DNA of 64,000 bases from positions 2,949,001 to 3,013,000 of the forward strand of contig NZ_JAUOEO010000001.1 of the NCBI RefSeq assembly GCF_030540825.1, read 5' to 3'. The position numbers and the translations under genes were made by a program. The stretch's first letter is position 1, and the number at the start of each line of letters is the position of its first letter. The notes below the pieces were generated by a model, which saw nothing but the letters and a program-made list of their open reading frames with translations, was not told the origin of the DNA and did not search any database. Positions 52,869-62,092 of this stretch are shown here, in pieces. Origin of the DNA: Flavivirga spongiicola (GTDB lineage Bacteria; Bacteroidota; Bacteroidia; Flavobacteriales; Flavobacteriaceae).

Positions 52869-54791
52869 ATGATAGTAAGAAAAATTATGAGTATGGTTAT
52901 TTTACTCATAGCTTTATCTGTTTCTTCACAAGAAAATTTATATCAAAGTTTAACCCTTCCAGAAAGCCTAACCAAAAATGCAAATGCAGTTCTTAGAGTA
53001 GACGATACTCAGATTAATATTTCTTCGGTAAAAAAATTAAACCATTCATATAGGCGGGTAGTTACAGTATTAAATAAAAAAGGAAATGAATATATAAGTT
53101 CATATGTTTATTACGATGACAAGATTACTATAAAAAAACTAAGAGCTGTTGTTTATGACAAATTTGGAAAAGAAATAAAAAAGTTTAAAAAAAATGATTT
53201 TAAGGATGTTGCTGCCGTAAGTAGTTTTTCTTTATATGAGGATGATAGAATGAAATATTTGGAATATACGCCTATTGACTACCCATATACGGTTGAGTTT
53301 GAATATGAAACAGAGACATCAAATACAGCATGGATTCCTTTTTGGAGGCCGTTGGAAGGGTATCTTATAAGTACACAACATAGTTCGTTTAAAATTATTT
53401 ACGATGCTTCTGTTGGGATAAATAAAAAAGAGAAAAACTTTTCAGGATATAATATTATTGATAATAGCGAAGCAGGTGTTTTAGCTTATGAAGCTAAGAG
53501 TATTGAAGCTTTAAAGCAGGAAGAAATGAGCCCTAAACTTATGACATTTGCGCCTAGGCTATTGGTCTCAACAAAGAATTTTCATTATGATGGATATTAT
53601 GGAGATAATAATGAAAGCTGGGGAGGGTTAGGTAAATGGATTAATGATAAATTATTAATTGGTAGAACAAAAATCTCCGAAGAATCATTAGAAAAAATTA
53701 GAAATTTAACCGCAAATGTTGAAGACCCAATAGAAAAAGCAAGAATTGTATATCAATTTGTACAAGATAATACAAGGTATATTAGTGTTCAGGTTGGTAT
53801 TGGGGGAATTCAGCCAATTTCGGCTTTAGAAGTTGATAAAATGAAATATGGGGATTGCAAAGGGCTTACAAATTACACAAAAGCTTTATTAGAGGCTGTT
53901 GGAGTTAAATCTAATTATACAGAAGTTTACGCATCACCTAATACTCAATATAATATTGATAGTGAATTTGCATCTTTAATGGGGCAGGCAAATCACGTTA
54001 TTCTTAACATCCCACAAGAAAATAAAGAAGATATATGGCTGGAGTGCACAAGCCAAAAACTGCCCTTTGGTTTTATTGGAGATTTCACCGATGATAGAGA
54101 TGTATTGGTTATAACTTCGGAAGGGGGTAAAATTCAGCACACAAAAAAATACGAAGCAGAAGAGAGTGTGCAAATAATTAAAGGAAATTATACGATTTCC
54201 AATGATGGTGGTATTAATGCGCATGTAAATGTTAATTCCAAAGGGATACAATATGATAATAAATATTGGTTAGAAACAGAAACAGAGAGAGACCTTGATA
54301 AACATTATAAAGAACGATGGAAATACATAAATACGGTTACAATTAATAACATGCATATTACGAATGATAAAGAAGCTGTTGAATTTATAGAAGATGTTAG
54401 TTTCCAGGCATCGAAATACTCTAAAATATTAGGAGATAGAATGCTGCTTACGCTAAATGCTTTAAATAGAAATACAGATATACCGGATCGTTACAGAAAT
54501 AGAAAGCTCCCTCTTAAAATTAAAAGAGGGTTTACAGATATAGATGAGGTCGAGATTAAATTACCACAAGATTATAAAGTAGAATCTAAGCCTGATAATA
54601 AAAATATTGAAAATAAATTTGGTAGTTATAAATCAGAGGTGATTGTTAAAGATGAAAACACGCTTATTTATAAAAGAGAATTTGTAGTAAAAGATGGAGA
54701 GTTTCCAAAAGAAGATTACGAATTGTTCAGAAACTTTTATAAAGAAGTGAATAAACAAGACAATGCAAAAATGGCCCTGATTAAAAAATAA
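52869..54791 (+). CDS. DUF3857 and transglutaminase-like exported protein
   Basis: 640 residues. Signal peptide about 1-20. DUF3857 domain at about 40-200 (RVVTVLNKKGNEY, EYTPIDYPYTVEFEYE). Transglutaminase-like domain at about 275-400 with YVQDNTRYISVQVG-type lead-in and the catalytic Cys330 in KYGDCKGLTNYTKALL, followed by NHVILN with His. A C-terminal domain follows. The family is common in Bacteroidetes, its role is unknown (possibly a peptidase of the periplasm). A paralogue follows 5 nt downstream. Confidence 0.88.
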   Translation: MIVRKIMSMVILLIALSVSSQENLYQSLTLPESLTKNANAVLRVDDTQINISSVKKLNHSYRRVVTVLNKKGNEYISSYVYYDDKITIKKLRAVVYDKFGKEIKKFKKNDFKDVAAVSSFSLYEDDRMKYLEYTPIDYPYTVEFEYETETSNTAWIPFWRPLEGYLISTQHSSFKIIYDASVGINKKEKNFSGYNIIDNSEAGVLAYEAKSIEALKQEEMSPKLMTFAPRLLVSTKNFHYDGYYGDNNESWGGLGKWINDKLLIGRTKISEESLEKIRNLTANVEDPIEKARIVYQFVQDNTRYISVQVGIGGIQPISALEVDKMKYGDCKGLTNYTKALLEAVGVKSNYTEVYASPNTQYNIDSEFASLMGQANHVILNIPQENKEDIWLECTSQKLPFGFIGDFTDDRDVLVITSEGGKIQHTKKYEAEESVQIIKGNYTISNDGGINAHVNVNSKGIQYDNKYWLETETERDLDKHYKERWKYINTVTINNMHITNDKEAVEFIEDVSFQASKYSKILGDRMLLTLNALNRNTDIPDRYRNRKLPLKIKRGFTDIDEVEIKLPQDYKVESKPDNKNIENKFGSYKSEVIVKDENTLIYKREFVVKDGEFPKEDYELFRNFYKEVNKQDNAKMALIKK

Positions 54792-54796
54792 AAAGA

Positions 54797-56815
54797 ATGA
54801 GAATCACAATGATTTTATTGAGCTTATGCTTTACGCTAACAGCATTTGCTCAAGATTACAAATTCAGAAAAGTATCTAAAGAAGAGTTGCAAGAAAAATT
54901 TAACCCGTTAGATTCAGCAGCTAGTGCAACGTATTTATATAAGTACAGAAAGACTTTTTTTGAATATCACCAGGGAAAAGGGTTTCAGCTTATTACTGAG
55001 ATACATGAACGGATAAAAATATACAATAAAGAAGGCTTCGGTTATGCTACTAAACAAGTGAGTTTGTTTAATAATGGCGGTCATAAGGAAGAAATAAATA
55101 GTATAAAGGCTTATACCTATAATTTATTGGAAGGAAAAATAGAAGAAGCTAAGCTAACCAAAGAAGGGATGTTTGAAACAGAAAAATCTAAACGTCTTAA
55201 TGAAATGAAATTTACCTTGCCAAATATTAAAGAAGGCTGTGTAGTTGAGTTTAAATATAAAGTGGTGTCACCTTTTTATTCTCTCGTTGATGATTTTGTT
55301 TTTCAGTATGATATTCCTGTAAAAAAATTAGATGCTAGATTTGAAGTCCCTGAGTATTTTGTTTTTAAAGTGAATACTAAAGGGTTTTTGCCAGTGATTC
55401 CTAAAACAAAAAAGAAAAATGATAAAATTACTTTCACAAATAAGACTAGGTCAAGTGGTACAGGTATACGTAATGGAATAACTAGAACATCATACAGCTC
55501 ATCAGATCTAGAATTTATTAAGAATATATCATCATATAACCTTACAAATGTACCTGCTTTAAAAGAAGAACCTCATGTGAATAGTATAAATAATTATAGA
55601 TCTTCTGTAAAATATGAGTTGTCTTATGAAAAGTTACCACAATCTACTATTAAGTATTATTCAACAACATGGGAAGATGTTGTTAAAACCATTTATAAAA
55701 GCTCATATTTTGGAGAGGAATTAAACAAAACAAGCTATTTTAAAGATGAAATTGATGCTGTGATTAGTTCTATATCGGACCCTGTGCAGCGTACCGCTTT
55801 AATTTTTGATTTTGTTAAATCTAAAGTAAAATGGAATGGTTATAATAGTAAGTACACAAATGATGGTGTTAAAAAGGCATATAAGGATCAAGTAGGAAAT
55901 GTTGCAGAGATAAATTTGATGCTAACGTCCATGTTAAAATATGCAGGTTTAAATGCATATCCTGTTTTGGTCAGTACAAGGCGAAATGGTGTCCCAATAT
56001 TCCCTACAAGAGAAGGTTATAATTATGTAGTAAGTTATGTTAAATTCCCTGAAGGAAGTGTTTTGTTAGATGCAACTAACAAATATAGTACGCCTAATGT
56101 TTTGCCATTTAGAGCGTTGAATTGGCAGGGACGGGTCATTTCAGAAAACGGAGGCTCTACATTGGTAGATTTGTATCCTAAAGAAAAATCAAAGAATAAT
56201 ATTTCTATGATGATCAATTTAAATGAAGACGGTAGCATAAGCGGTGGGTGTAGAAGTGTTAAAACAAATCATAACGCCCTGTCGTATAGAGAGCGTTATA
56301 ACGATGCTAATGAAGATGATTTTATAGAGAAATTAGAGAATAAATATAGTGGTTTAGAAATTTCAGAATTTAAAGTTACAAATGGATTAGATTTATCAAA
56401 ACCAATAATAGAGTCTTACAAATTTGTTAAGGAAAGTCAAGCAGATATTATAGGAGATAAAATATACTTTTCACCAATGTTTTTTTTAAGAACAGCAGAG
56501 AATCCTTTTAAGTTGGAAAAAAGAGCATTTCCAGTCGATTTTGGATATCCTTCTACCTCTAAATATCGAATCATAATCAATTTGCCTGAAGGGTATAAAG
56601 TGGAATCCGTTCCAGAATCCGCTGCATTTAGTATGCCAGATAATTTGGGGCTATTTAAGTTTAATATATCGAATAATGGATCCTCAATTCAGTTATTAAT
56701 CGATGCTAAAATCAATGAATCTATCATTTCTCCCTTATATTATGATGCTTTAAAAGAGTATTTTAAACAAATTATTGAAAAAGAAAACGAACAAATAGTA
56801 TTAACTAAAGTATAG
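54797..56815 (+). CDS. DUF3857 protein with Cys-less transglutaminase-like domain
   Basis: 672 residues, tandem paralogue of the preceding gene. Signal peptide about 1-18, DUF3857 at about 55-230 (IKIYNKEGFGYATKQVSL, NIKEGCVVEFKYKVVSPF), transglutaminase fold at about 310-440. At the place of the catalytic G-D-C the sequence is Gly367-Asn-Val369 (QVGNVAEINLML), and the expected His segment reads GYNYVVSYV. So the active-site Cys and His are lost and it is probably non-enzymatic, maybe a binding or scaffold partner. Confidence 0.87.
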   Translation: MRITMILLSLCFTLTAFAQDYKFRKVSKEELQEKFNPLDSAASATYLYKYRKTFFEYHQGKGFQLITEIHERIKIYNKEGFGYATKQVSLFNNGGHKEEINSIKAYTYNLLEGKIEEAKLTKEGMFETEKSKRLNEMKFTLPNIKEGCVVEFKYKVVSPFYSLVDDFVFQYDIPVKKLDARFEVPEYFVFKVNTKGFLPVIPKTKKKNDKITFTNKTRSSGTGIRNGITRTSYSSSDLEFIKNISSYNLTNVPALKEEPHVNSINNYRSSVKYELSYEKLPQSTIKYYSTTWEDVVKTIYKSSYFGEELNKTSYFKDEIDAVISSISDPVQRTALIFDFVKSKVKWNGYNSKYTNDGVKKAYKDQVGNVAEINLMLTSMLKYAGLNAYPVLVSTRRNGVPIFPTREGYNYVVSYVKFPEGSVLLDATNKYSTPNVLPFRALNWQGRVISENGGSTLVDLYPKEKSKNNISMMINLNEDGSISGGCRSVKTNHNALSYRERYNDANEDDFIEKLENKYSGLEISEFKVTNGLDLSKPIIESYKFVKESQADIIGDKIYFSPMFFLRTAENPFKLEKRAFPVDFGYPSTSKYRIIINLPEGYKVESVPESAAFSMPDNLGLFKFNISNNGSSIQLLIDAKINESIISPLYYDALKEYFKQIIEKENEQIVLTKV

Positions 56816-57142
56816 ATGGATATTAAAAACGCACAAAAAATAGTTGACGATTGGATAAATGAACACGGTGTTCGCTATTTTAACGAGCTTACCAATATGG
56901 CTCAGCTTACAGAAGAAGTAGGCGAAGTAGCTCGTATTATAGCAAGACGTTATGGTGAACAAAGCGAAAAAGAAAGTGATAAAGGGAAAGACCTAGGAGA
57001 AGAATTGGCAGATGTTTTATTTGTGGTATTATGTTTAGCAAACCAAACAGGCGTTGATTTGCAAAAAGCTTTTGATAAAAGAATGGATAAGAAGGCAAAA
57101 CGAGATCATGATAGGCACCATAATAACGAAAAATTAAAGTAA
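56816..57142 (+). CDS. MazG-like nucleotide pyrophosphohydrolase
   Basis: 108 residues; starts directly after the preceding stop. Metal-binding motif QLTEEVGEVARIIARRYG (E-E-x-x-E) and DLGEELADVLFVVLCLANQTG (E-x-x-D), the all-alpha NTP-pyrophosphatase fold. Single-domain members clear abnormal nucleotides such as dUTP or oxidised NTPs; the substrate here is unknown. Confidence 0.92.
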   Translation: MDIKNAQKIVDDWINEHGVRYFNELTNMAQLTEEVGEVARIIARRYGEQSEKESDKGKDLGEELADVLFVVLCLANQTGVDLQKAFDKRMDKKAKRDHDRHHNNEKLK

Positions 57143-57172
57143 ATTTGCAGCTTTAAAAGAGAATTTACAAGC

Positions 57173-58399
57173 ATGCATATCACACTTCAAAAATCTAAAA
57201 TTGACAAGCAATCTTCAATTCAAATAACAGGGTCTAAAAGTGAATCCAATAGATTACTGCTTTTAAAAGCACTGTATCCTGAAATCAGTCTTAATAATGT
57301 GTCTAATTCTGATGACAGTAACCTAATGACTAAGGCGTTGCGTACAGATTCGGATTTGGTTGATATAAACCATGCTGGAACAGCCATGCGTTTTTTAACG
57401 GCTTATTTTTCTGTTCAGGAAGGAAGAGAAGTGACTCTTACAGGGTCTAAGCGCATGAAAGAACGCCCCATTGAAGTTTTAGTAGAAGCACTTCAAGAAC
57501 TTGGTGCGGATATTAGTTATGTTGAAAATGAAGGATTTCCACCAATAAAAATAAAAGGGAAAAAATTAACTAAGCATAAAGTATCATTAAAAGCAAATGT
57601 AAGTAGTCAATATATTTCTGCTTTATTGCTTATTGCTTCCAAACTTGAAAATGGATTAGAACTAACTTTGGAGGGTGAAATAACATCGGTTCCATACATA
57701 AAAATGACACTTAGTTTATTAGATGAAATTGGGGTAGAATCTTCATTTAAAGGAAATGTGATTACAGTTAAATCAACAACCAACAACGAACAACCACAAA
57801 CATTAACTGTAGAATCAGATTGGTCATCAGCATCCTATTATTTTAGTATTGCTGCTATTAGTGAGATTGGAACAGAAATTACATTGTCTTCATACAAAGC
57901 AAATTCCTTACAAGGTGATTCTGTTTTAGTCGATGTTTATAGACATTTTGGAGTAAGCGCAATTTTCAATGATAATAGTAGCGTTACTTTAAAGAAAGAA
58001 TTTTCAAACTTAGAGCCATTAGCTTTAAATTTAAAAAACGCTCCAGATATTGCTCAAACTATAGCAGTAACATGTTTTGTTTTAGGAATACCTTGTGATT
58101 TAACAGGACTTCATACACTTAAAATTAAAGAAACGGATAGGTTGGTTGCTTTGAAAAATGAAATCGAAAAATTAGGAGGTCACGTTAAAATTACAGACAA
58201 GTCTCTGCATTTATCAGCTTCAAATAGGATTAATGAACTCGTGTCAATTGAGACATATCATGACCATAGAATGGCCATGGCATTTGCTCCTATAGCACTT
58301 AAAACAGCTGTTGTTATTGAAGATGCGGATGTCGTTTCAAAATCATATCCAAGCTTTTGGGATGACCTAAAATCTATTGGATTTAAAATAACTAAATAA
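57173..58399 (+). CDS. aroA: 3-phosphoshikimate 1-carboxyvinyltransferase (EPSP synthase)
   Basis: 408 residues, somewhat short. It adds enolpyruvate to shikimate-3-phosphate. Seen: GSKSESNRLLLLKAL, HAGTAMRFLTAYF, LTGSKRMKERPIE, VSSQYISALLLIA, PDIAQTIAVT, LKIKETDRLVALKNE and YHDHRMAMAFAPIAL. A CAAC-rich repeat (57774-57801) lies in frame in the linker before VESDWSSASYYF and is translated as STTNNEQPQT. A TAAATTTG box 26 nt upstream (57140-57147) may be its own promoter element. Confidence 0.95.
   Translation: MHITLQKSKIDKQSSIQITGSKSESNRLLLLKALYPEISLNNVSNSDDSNLMTKALRTDSDLVDINHAGTAMRFLTAYFSVQEGREVTLTGSKRMKERPIEVLVEALQELGADISYVENEGFPPIKIKGKKLTKHKVSLKANVSSQYISALLLIASKLENGLELTLEGEITSVPYIKMTLSLLDEIGVESSFKGNVITVKSTTNNEQPQTLTVESDWSSASYYFSIAAISEIGTEITLSSYKANSLQGDSVLVDVYRHFGVSAIFNDNSSVTLKKEFSNLEPLALNLKNAPDIAQTIAVTCFVLGIPCDLTGLHTLKIKETDRLVALKNEIEKLGGHVKITDKSLHLSASNRINELVSIETYHDHRMAMAFAPIALKTAVVIEDADVVSKSYPSFWDDLKSIGFKITK
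57774..57801 (+). repeat. CAAC-rich dispersed repeat, copy 3, inside aroA
   Basis: CAACAACCAACAACGAACAA followed by CCACAAAC, in frame in a variable loop of EPSP synthase. Related to copies at 24225 and 35057. Confidence 0.6.
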
Positions 58400-58413
58400 T
58401 AATCACCCATTTA

Positions 58414-58446
58414 CTTGACAACCCCTACTCGGAGATTGTATATTTG
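58414..58446 (+). promoter_or_regulatory. Promoter of queA
   Basis: CTTG at 58414-58417 and TATATTTG at 58439-58446 with a 21-nt spacer. It lies 127 nt before the queA ATG, leaving a leader of about 120 nt in which no known RNA element was recognised. Confidence 0.6.
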
Positions 58447-58573
58447 CAACTTTCAAAAAATAACTAACGGCTTGCTAAATAAACCTTTCAATACTATTAT
58501 AGGTTATTTTTAACCTAAGATTTATACTATTGAAAAACACCTTTGACGCAATAAAAACAATAAAAACTAACAA

Positions 58574-59623
58574 ATGAAATTATCACACTTTGGCTTCAAT
58601 TTACCAGATGAATTATTAGCAGAACATCCTGCAGAAAATAGAGATGAGTCACGTTTAATGGTTTTAAATAGAAAAGAGCAAACCATTGAACATAAAATGT
58701 TTAAAGACTTAATTGACTATTTTAACGAAGATGATGTTTTAATTCTTAATAACACCAAAGTTTTTCCTGCAAGATTATACGGTAATAAAGAAAAAACAGG
58801 AGCAAGAATAGAAGTGTTTTTGTTAAGAGAATTAAACGAAGAACAACGTCTTTGGGATGTTTTGGTAGACCCGGCACGTAAAATAAGAATTGGTAATAAA
58901 TTGTACTTCGGCGATGATGATACATTGGTCGCAGAAGTTATAGATAATACAACATCCAGAGGACGTACATTACGTTTTTTATATGATGGGTCGTACACAG
59001 AGTTCCGAAGAAAACTAACCGAACTTGGAGAAACGCCGCTTCCAAAATATATAAAAAGAGATGTAGAGCCAGAAGATGAAGAACGTTACCAGACTATATA
59101 TGCAAAAAATGAAGGTGCAGTAGCAGCTCCAACTGCTGGGCTTCACTTTTCTAAACATTTACTAAAAAGATTAGAGATTAAAGGTATTGACTTTGCCGAA
59201 GTGACTTTGCATGTGGGGTTAGGTACTTTTAACCCGGTTGAGGTAGAAGATTTGTCGAAACACAAAATGGACAGCGAAGAGTTAAAAATTGATGAAAAAG
59301 CAGTAGATATTGTAAACAAAGGTATAGCAAATAAAAGACGTATCTGTGCTGTTGGGACTACTGCTATGCGTGCTATAGAAAGTTCTGTATCATCTAATGG
59401 AAAGCTAAATGAAATTGACGGATGGACCAATAAATTTATTTTCCCTCCGTACGATTTTAGTATCGCTAATTGTATGATTACTAATTTTCACACCCCAAAA
59501 TCAACATTATTAATGATGGTTTCGGCATTTGCAGGACACGATTTTATTAAAAAAGCATACGATGAAGCTGTAAAAGAAAAATACAAATTTTACAGTTATG
59601 GCGATGCCATGTTAATTATTTAG
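58574..59623 (+). CDS. queA: S-adenosylmethionine:tRNA ribosyltransferase-isomerase
   Basis: 349 residues, full length. It adds the ribosyl part of SAM to 7-aminomethyl-deazaguanine in tRNA during queuosine synthesis. Motifs: [20 protein letters not shown] start, [52 protein letters not shown] [16 protein letters not shown], and a C-terminal [17 protein letters not shown]. Confidence 0.97.
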   Translation: MKLSHFGFNLPDELLAEHPAENRDESRLMVLNRKEQTIEHKMFKDLIDYFNEDDVLILNNTKVFPARLYGNKEKTGARIEVFLLRELNEEQRLWDVLVDPARKIRIGNKLYFGDDDTLVAEVIDNTTSRGRTLRFLYDGSYTEFRRKLTELGETPLPKYIKRDVEPEDEERYQTIYAKNEGAVAAPTAGLHFSKHLLKRLEIKGIDFAEVTLHVGLGTFNPVEVEDLSKHKMDSEELKIDEKAVDIVNKGIANKRRICAVGTTAMRAIESSVSSNGKLNEIDGWTNKFIFPPYDFSIANCMITNFHTPKSTLLMMVSAFAGHDFIKKAYDEAVKEKYKFYSYGDAMLII

Positions 59624-59668
59624 TCCTAAAACTTGTTTCAGAATCTTATTAAAGAGAAATATGTTCTT

Positions 59669-59700
59669 AAGCCTTGTTTTATTTTAACAAGGCTTTTTTT
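59669..59700 (+). terminator. Rho-independent terminator after queA
   Basis: AAGCCTTGTT (59669-59678) and AACAAGGCTT (59686-59695) form a perfect 10-bp stem with a 7-nt loop, followed by a T-run. Confidence 0.93.
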
Positions 59701-59708
59701 ATGGTCTA

Positions 59709-59850
59709 TGTCATTCAGAAGGAGGAACGACTGAAGAATCTGGAACAGTTCTTGTGTTGTACCTGTAGACATCTAAATGAATAGTAATAGGGACTTGAGT
59801 TTTTATCAGATGTAAGCATTAAGAGATTCTTCGCTACGCTCTGAATGACA
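59709..59850. mobile_element. 142-bp element with terminal inverted repeats (family C)
   Basis: Perfect 11-bp terminal repeats TGTCATTCAGA (59709-59719) and TCTGAATGACA (59840-59850). The match continues inward as GAAGAATCT (59733-59741) with AGATTCTTC (59824-59832). There is no coding frame inside. This is the form of a non-autonomous miniature element or REP-type bimer, of a kind often seen between genes of Bacteroidetes. Target-site duplications were not evident. Confidence 0.65.
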
Positions 59851-59968
59851 GTTTTCTTCTATAGGGAAAAGAAGTGAATCTTAAGTACAATCTATCGGTT
59901 TCAAATCCTAATACAGTATTACAACTTCAATTAATAAATCAAATATCGAAATTCGAAAAACCTTTCAC

Positions 59969-59976
59969 TATTTTTG
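59969..59976 (+). promoter_or_regulatory. Minus-7 element before rlmN
   Basis: TATTTTTG, 8 nt before the ATG at 59985. It supports that start over a GTG at 59874 and predicts a nearly leaderless message. Confidence 0.55.
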
Positions 59977-59984
59977 CAACACTT

Positions 59985-61025
59985 ATGGCAGCTGGTAAAA
60001 AAGACATTCGCGCATTAACCAAAGACGATCTAAGAGCATTCTTTGTAAAACAAGGAGATAAAGCCTTTCGGGGTAATCAGGTTTATGAATGGCTTTGGCA
60101 AAAATCAGCACATACTTTTAAGGACATGACTAACGTTTCAAAAGAAACACGTCAAATGCTGGAAGAAAATTTTGTTATCAACCATATCGAAGTTGATACG
60201 ATGCAACGTAGTAAAGATGGCACAGTAAAAAATGCAGTTCGATTGCATGATGGCCTCATAGTAGAGTCGGTTTTAATACCAACAGCAACAAGAACAACCG
60301 CTTGTGTATCCAGTCAGGTGGGGTGTAGTTTAGACTGCAAGTTTTGCGCAACAGCGCGTTTAAAACGTATGCGTAACTTAAATCCAGATGAGATTTACGA
60401 TCAGGTGGTCGCTATTGATAAAGAAAGCCGTTTATATCATAATCGGCCATTAAGTAATATTGTATTTATGGGTATGGGGGAACCTCTCATGAATTATAAC
60501 AATGTTATTAAGGCTATCGATAAAATTACATCTTCAGAAGGTTTAGGAATGTCTGCAAAGCGAATTACTGTATCTACGTCGGGTGTGCCAAAAATGATAA
60601 AGAAAATGGCAGATGATGCCGTGAAGTTTAATTTAGCAGTGTCTTTACACTCAGCTATTGATGCTGTTCGTACATCTATTATGCCTTTTAATGAAACCTT
60701 TCCATTAGCGGATTTAAAAGAGGCATTAGAATACTGGTACGAAAAAACAAACAGAAAAATTAGTTACGAATATGTAGTCTGGAAAGGGATAAACGATACT
60801 CAAAAAGATATTGATGCTTTTGTGAGATTCTGTAAGTATGTGCCATGTAAAGTAAATATAATTGAATATAACCCTATTGATGATGGTGCTTTTCAGCAGG
60901 CAACGAATGAGGCTTTAGAAAACTATATCAACACTTTAGAGAAAAACAGAATTGTTGTAAATGTACGCCGAAGTAGAGGTAAAGATATTGATGCTGCTTG
61001 CGGGCAATTAGCAAATAAAAAATGA
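59985..61025 (+). CDS. rlmN: 23S rRNA (adenine-2503-C2)-methyltransferase
   Basis: 346 residues from ATG 59985; the frame is open back to a GTG at 59874, but the promoter-like box at 59969 and the family N terminus favour the later start. A radical SAM enzyme that methylates A2503 of 23S rRNA and A37 of some tRNAs. The iron-sulfur motif CSLDCKFCATARL gives C-x3-C-x2-C, then VFMGMGEPLMNY, SAKRITVSTSGV and the C-terminal RRSRGKDIDAACGQL with the methyl-carrying Cys. Confidence 0.96.
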   Translation: MAAGKKDIRALTKDDLRAFFVKQGDKAFRGNQVYEWLWQKSAHTFKDMTNVSKETRQMLEENFVINHIEVDTMQRSKDGTVKNAVRLHDGLIVESVLIPTATRTTACVSSQVGCSLDCKFCATARLKRMRNLNPDEIYDQVVAIDKESRLYHNRPLSNIVFMGMGEPLMNYNNVIKAIDKITSSEGLGMSAKRITVSTSGVPKMIKKMADDAVKFNLAVSLHSAIDAVRTSIMPFNETFPLADLKEALEYWYEKTNRKISYEYVVWKGINDTQKDIDAFVRFCKYVPCKVNIIEYNPIDDGAFQQATNEALENYINTLEKNRIVVNVRRSRGKDIDAACGQLANKK

Positions 61026-61059
61026 AAAAAAGAACTTCAAGCCAAAGTTCTTTTTTCAT
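61024..61059. terminator. Bidirectional terminator between rlmN and the T9SS gene
   Basis: AAAAAAAGAACTT and AAGTTCTTTTTT arms around a CAAGCCA-type loop, with A- and T-runs on both sides. It begins at the rlmN stop and serves the convergent gene as well. Confidence 0.9.
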
Positions 61060-61078
61060 TTCGTCCGTTAGAATAGTA

Positions 61079-61912
61079 TTATTCTTTAACTATTTTAATA
61101 GTAGCAGATCTTTCTTCAGATTTAACAGTTATAAAATACAAGCCTTTATTGAGTGTAGACAAATTAATAGAATTATCTACAATATTATTAGGTTTAACAT
61201 CAATTATCCGTTGCCCTAATTGATTAACTATTATCGCAGAGTCAATAATTGACTTGGTGTCAATTTTTATAAAGTCTTTAACAGGGTTTGGATAAAAATG
61301 AACTATTTCTAATGTATGGTCTGTAATAGATAAAGATGTAGAAAAAGATACTTCAAAGTCATCAACTAATAATTGATTTTGATTCGTACAGTCATAATGT
61401 CTTACAAGAATCCCAATAGTTTTTCCAGCAAAAGATGCGGGTATATCAGCTGTAATATCTTTTGCACTACCATTCCCACCAGCGGTTAAAGTTTCTTCAT
61501 AAATTCCTGTTAGTGTTCCATCAAAGTCGGCATCATCATAAACTATAATAGCAAAATTCTCTGCAAAGAAATTAGGGTCATTAGACCCAACTTTCATTTT
61601 AAAAGAAATTGAAAGAGCATTTGCTGGAATTGCAAATGTGGGCGTAAACAATAAATTATCAGGTGTTATAGGTGTTCCACCAGTTGCTGCTGGTTCTGGA
61701 TCCCAAGATCTTGAGAAACCCAAGGCTCCAGTAAAACCTAATGCTTCTCCGCCACCTGAGTAAAAACCCCATGTATCATCATTTGTGTCTGCGGTTCCAT
61801 TACCTACACCCCAACCAGTTAGATCTTCTAAATCTGATGACCATGCTACCGTTTGAGCATTGATAGAAATTGTTGAAATCGAAAATATTATTAATAAAGT
61901 AAATTTTTTCAT
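61079..61912 (-). CDS. Type IX secretion cargo protein with choice-of-anchor J-like domain
   Basis: 277 residues. Signal peptide of about 20 residues (ending NAQ). The middle (about 25-190) is a jelly-roll-like domain with ALSISFKMKVGSNDPNFFAEN and LVDDFEVSF, typical of choice-of-anchor J/MAM-like modules. The last about 80 residues are a T9SS type A sorting domain: VHFYPNPVKDFIKI, then INLSTLNKGLYFITVKSEE and a basic IVKE end. It is expected to be secreted to or released from the cell surface. Confidence 0.87.
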   Translation of the reverse strand: MKKFTLLIIFSISTISINAQTVAWSSDLEDLTGWGVGNGTADTNDDTWGFYSGGGEALGFTGALGFSRSWDPEPAATGGTPITPDNLLFTPTFAIPANALSISFKMKVGSNDPNFFAENFAIIVYDDADFDGTLTGIYEETLTAGGNGSAKDITADIPASFAGKTIGILVRHYDCTNQNQLLVDDFEVSFSTSLSITDHTLEIVHFYPNPVKDFIKIDTKSIIDSAIIVNQLGQRIIDVKPNNIVDNSINLSTLNKGLYFITVKSEERSATIKIVKE

Positions 61913-62092
61913 ACTGTAATTGGTTGGTTATTATCTATTTAAGGTATGAAATCTTTTTTCTAAACAAGCATTTTATCGATTAAGCGTTTTTTTGTAAGAT
62001 AAATAGTAAACACATTGAAAAGGAACTTTCGGGAATCTATAGTAGTAATATTTTAACTTTATTAGTAATTTCGCTGAGATTAAGTTTGAATA

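Noticed and set aside
59874..59984. N-terminal extension of rlmN from GTG 59874
   Set aside because: It begins right after the family C element, lacks family similarity, and a promoter-like box (59969-59976) lies within it.
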